Shown: one piece after another, positions 5,795 to 6,782 of the stretch | Layout of the letters: each line of letters starts with the position of its first letter | How positions within the stretch are numbered: position 1 is the stretch's first letter | NCBI GenBank assembly: GCA_030043175.1 | Contig: JASHYD010000435.1 | Span: 1-6,782 of the forward strand | DNA: 6,782 nt | Direction of reading: 5' to 3' | Source of the DNA: Xanthobacteraceae bacterium | GTDB lineage: Bacteria; Pseudomonadota; Alphaproteobacteria; Rhizobiales; Xanthobacteraceae | The notes under the pieces: generated by a model | The model's database searches: none | What the model was told of the DNA's origin: nothing | Seen by the model: the letters and a program-made list of their open reading frames with translations, nothing else | Translations under genes and position numbers: made by a program

Positions 5795-6087
5795 AGAATC
5801 AAACGAAATCAACGACCGTTTCAACTCCCAGCCAAACAACAGCGGCCATAAGGACACGCGCTTCGACTTCTCGGGCAAAAGTTGAAACGCGGACAGAGCC
5901 TGCACAAGCGGCGGCGTGACGCGGGCGGTACCGCCAGATGATCTCCCGCCCCCTTTAAGGGGATCGCAAACCCTGATTGTCGGCGAAGCGAAGCTGCTCG
6001 CGGCACGCAGGTGGATGTAATCGCGACGACGAAGAGCATGCCGAGTAAGCGATCGCGATTGCACGCAAAGGCTGCGACGACGATGAC
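5795..6087. other. Non-coding stretch next to the tRNA scar
   Basis: About 290 nt with no credible gene. It includes the spaced repeat above and a perfect 12-bp palindrome GGCGGTACCGCC (5924-5935). A 151-codon minus-strand frame crosses it and runs into the tRNA remnant, but its composition (clusters of Arg and Ser, no domain) is that of a spurious frame. Part of it may be the degraded 5' portion of the Sel1-type gene that follows. Confidence 0.5.
5817..5889. repeat. Spaced inverted repeat beside the tRNA remnant
   Basis: CGTTTCAACT (5817-5826) and AGTTGAAACG (5880-5889) are perfect 10-bp inverted arms separated by 53 nt. They begin 22 nt beyond the tRNA-Asp fragment. Arm-type recombinase or excisionase sites near an att core could look like this, but so could chance. 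Confidence 0.4.
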
Positions 6088-6509
6088 AATGGTCGCGCGC
6101 ACGTGCTGCTCGCTTACATGACGTTCCGCGGTTTCGGTACCAGGGCCGATCCGCAGGAGAGCGTTCGCTTGATGAGATCGCGGCGCAGCGTGGCAATCCG
6201 GACCGGCATGTTCAAGCTCTATGTGCTCCCGTCCACGCACGGGCCGAGGCCTCGCGAAGGATGAAGCACGCGCGCTGCAGTGGTGCGAGCGAGCAGCTGC
6301 CCAGGACCACGTACGCGCGCTCGAATTTTATCTACGCGCCTCCGAAGCAGGTCACGGACCGGCATCGGCGGCGGCGCGCGTAATGTTGTGGACCGGGAGG
6401 GAACGAAAACCGATCGGGCTCGCACGCGCCAGCGGTTCGGCCTTCGCTGAGATCAGGGATACGACGCCAAGCTCTGCTCGACGCCGTGAGCATCACGCTC
6501 GAGGAATAA
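6088..6509 (+). pseudogene. Sel1-repeat (TPR-like) protein gene, frameshifted
   Basis: Sel1-like repeats are short helical hairpins used for protein contacts. They can be read here only by changing frame. RAHVLLAYMTFRGFGTRADP (about 6094-6153) continues with QESVRLMRS, moves to a second frame for IAAQRGNP (6177-6200), returns to the first for GMFKLYVL (6205-6228), then moves to a third for TGRGLAKDEARALQWCERAA (about 6239-6298). The G-x-G-x-A-x-D-x-x-x-A-x-x-W-x-x-x-A-A pattern is the Sel1 consensus. At least three frame changes occur within 170 nt, so the gene is dead. The 3' end is unclear; a TAA at 6507 may be the old stop. A short in-frame piece (6221-6568) is open but lacks a ribosome-binding site. 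Confidence 0.62.
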
Positions 6510-6673
6510 ACGCCGCCAAGCTTGAGCTTCCGATCGGGCCATCCGCGTCGCTGTCACGGTCGGATTGAGCAAGGCCATGCGATCTGCGGTCGATGGGCGG
6601 AAGATCGATTTGGCGATCCTGAAGCAAGTCCCGGCAACACGCGGGGCGATCTCGCCGTTCGCGATTTCCAGCG

Positions 6674-6781
6674 TCAATTCGGCAATGGCTCGCCATCGAC
6701 GATGACGTGGTGCCCCTTGGGACCAAAGTAATCATAGGGGTAGGAAGCATCGATTGGTTTCGATGCCCCCTCCCTCCGAAC
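6674..6781 (-). pseudogene. Possible gene fragment at right window edge
   Basis: A minus-strand frame, open to the window edge, reads like real protein (DASYPYDYFGPKGHHVIVDG is part of it) and stops at 6674. In an adjacent frame just downstream (to about 6600) a segment AELTLEIANGEIAPRV also looks protein-like. Together they suggest a frameshifted gene entering from the right. I do not recognise the family. The evidence is only amino-acid composition, so this is tentative. Confidence 0.3.
6747..6766. repeat. Inverted repeat near the right edge
   Basis: GCATCGA (6747-6753) and TCGATGC (6760-6766) are perfect 7-bp arms around TTGGTT. It lies inside the tentative minus-strand fragment, so it may be incidental. 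No T-run follows. Confidence 0.35.
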
Positions 6782-6782
6782 C

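Noticed and set aside
5741..6196. A 151-codon minus-strand frame next to and into the tRNA remnant, considered as an integrase remnant.
   Set aside because: No tyrosine recombinase motif (R-H-R-Y pattern) or helix-turn-helix is visible. The C-terminal residues are just translated tRNA sequence.
1..6782. CRISPR array, transposase gene, insertion sequence or toxin-antitoxin pair.
   Set aside because: No regularly spaced direct repeats, DDE motif, terminal inverted repeats around a gene, or paired small genes were seen by eye on either strand.

Overview
The window reads as a chromosomal housekeeping segment of a GC-rich alphaproteobacterium. The likely group is Hyphomicrobiales, near Bradyrhizobium and its relatives. 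This placement rests on recalled resemblance of the omega subunit, SmpB and DapA proteins and on high GC at third codon positions. No database search was possible.

Layout, left to right. A 10-bp hairpin lies just downstream of rpoZ (RNA polymerase omega, minus strand, 109-516). A 336-nt divergent intergenic region with several strong inverted repeats separates rpoZ from a plus-strand pair: a NYN/LabA-type PIN-like nuclease (853-1509) and a family 5-type Fe-S uracil-DNA glycosylase (1522-2199). This pair converges on a minus-strand VOC/glyoxalase-fold protein (best start 2645), with a stem structure in the 65-nt gap. Next come smpB (minus, best start 3256) and about 0.9 kb with no intact gene. 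That stretch holds a possible small coiled-coil peptide ORF (3438-3605) and a decayed polytopic membrane-protein gene (about 3751-4131, plus strand) with a nonsense codon and a frameshift. After it come mscL (minus, 4184-4597) and dapA (minus, 4612-5502), 14 nt apart and probably cotranscribed.

Upstream of dapA the character changes. At 5744-5794 lies the 3' part of a tRNA-Asp(GTC) on the minus strand. It runs from the anticodon stem through CCA but has no 5' half and lacks one base in the T-arm. This is the kind of scar left by integration of an element at a tRNA gene. Beyond it, to the window end, there is about 1 kb with no intact gene. It includes a Sel1-repeat gene recognisable only by switching frame at least three times, and a possible minus-strand fragment at the right edge.

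The intact genes serve core processes: transcription (omega), ribosome rescue by trans-translation (SmpB), lysine and diaminopimelate synthesis (DapA), osmotic-shock release (MscL) and base-excision repair (UDG). The two gene-poor intervals look like decaying accessory DNA. The intact reading frames around them argue against simple sequencing error. I see no convincing new multi-gene defence or mobile system. The most notable signals are the tRNA-Asp scar with its adjacent decay zone, the linked NYN nuclease and glycosylase, and the structured rpoZ/NYN intergenic region.
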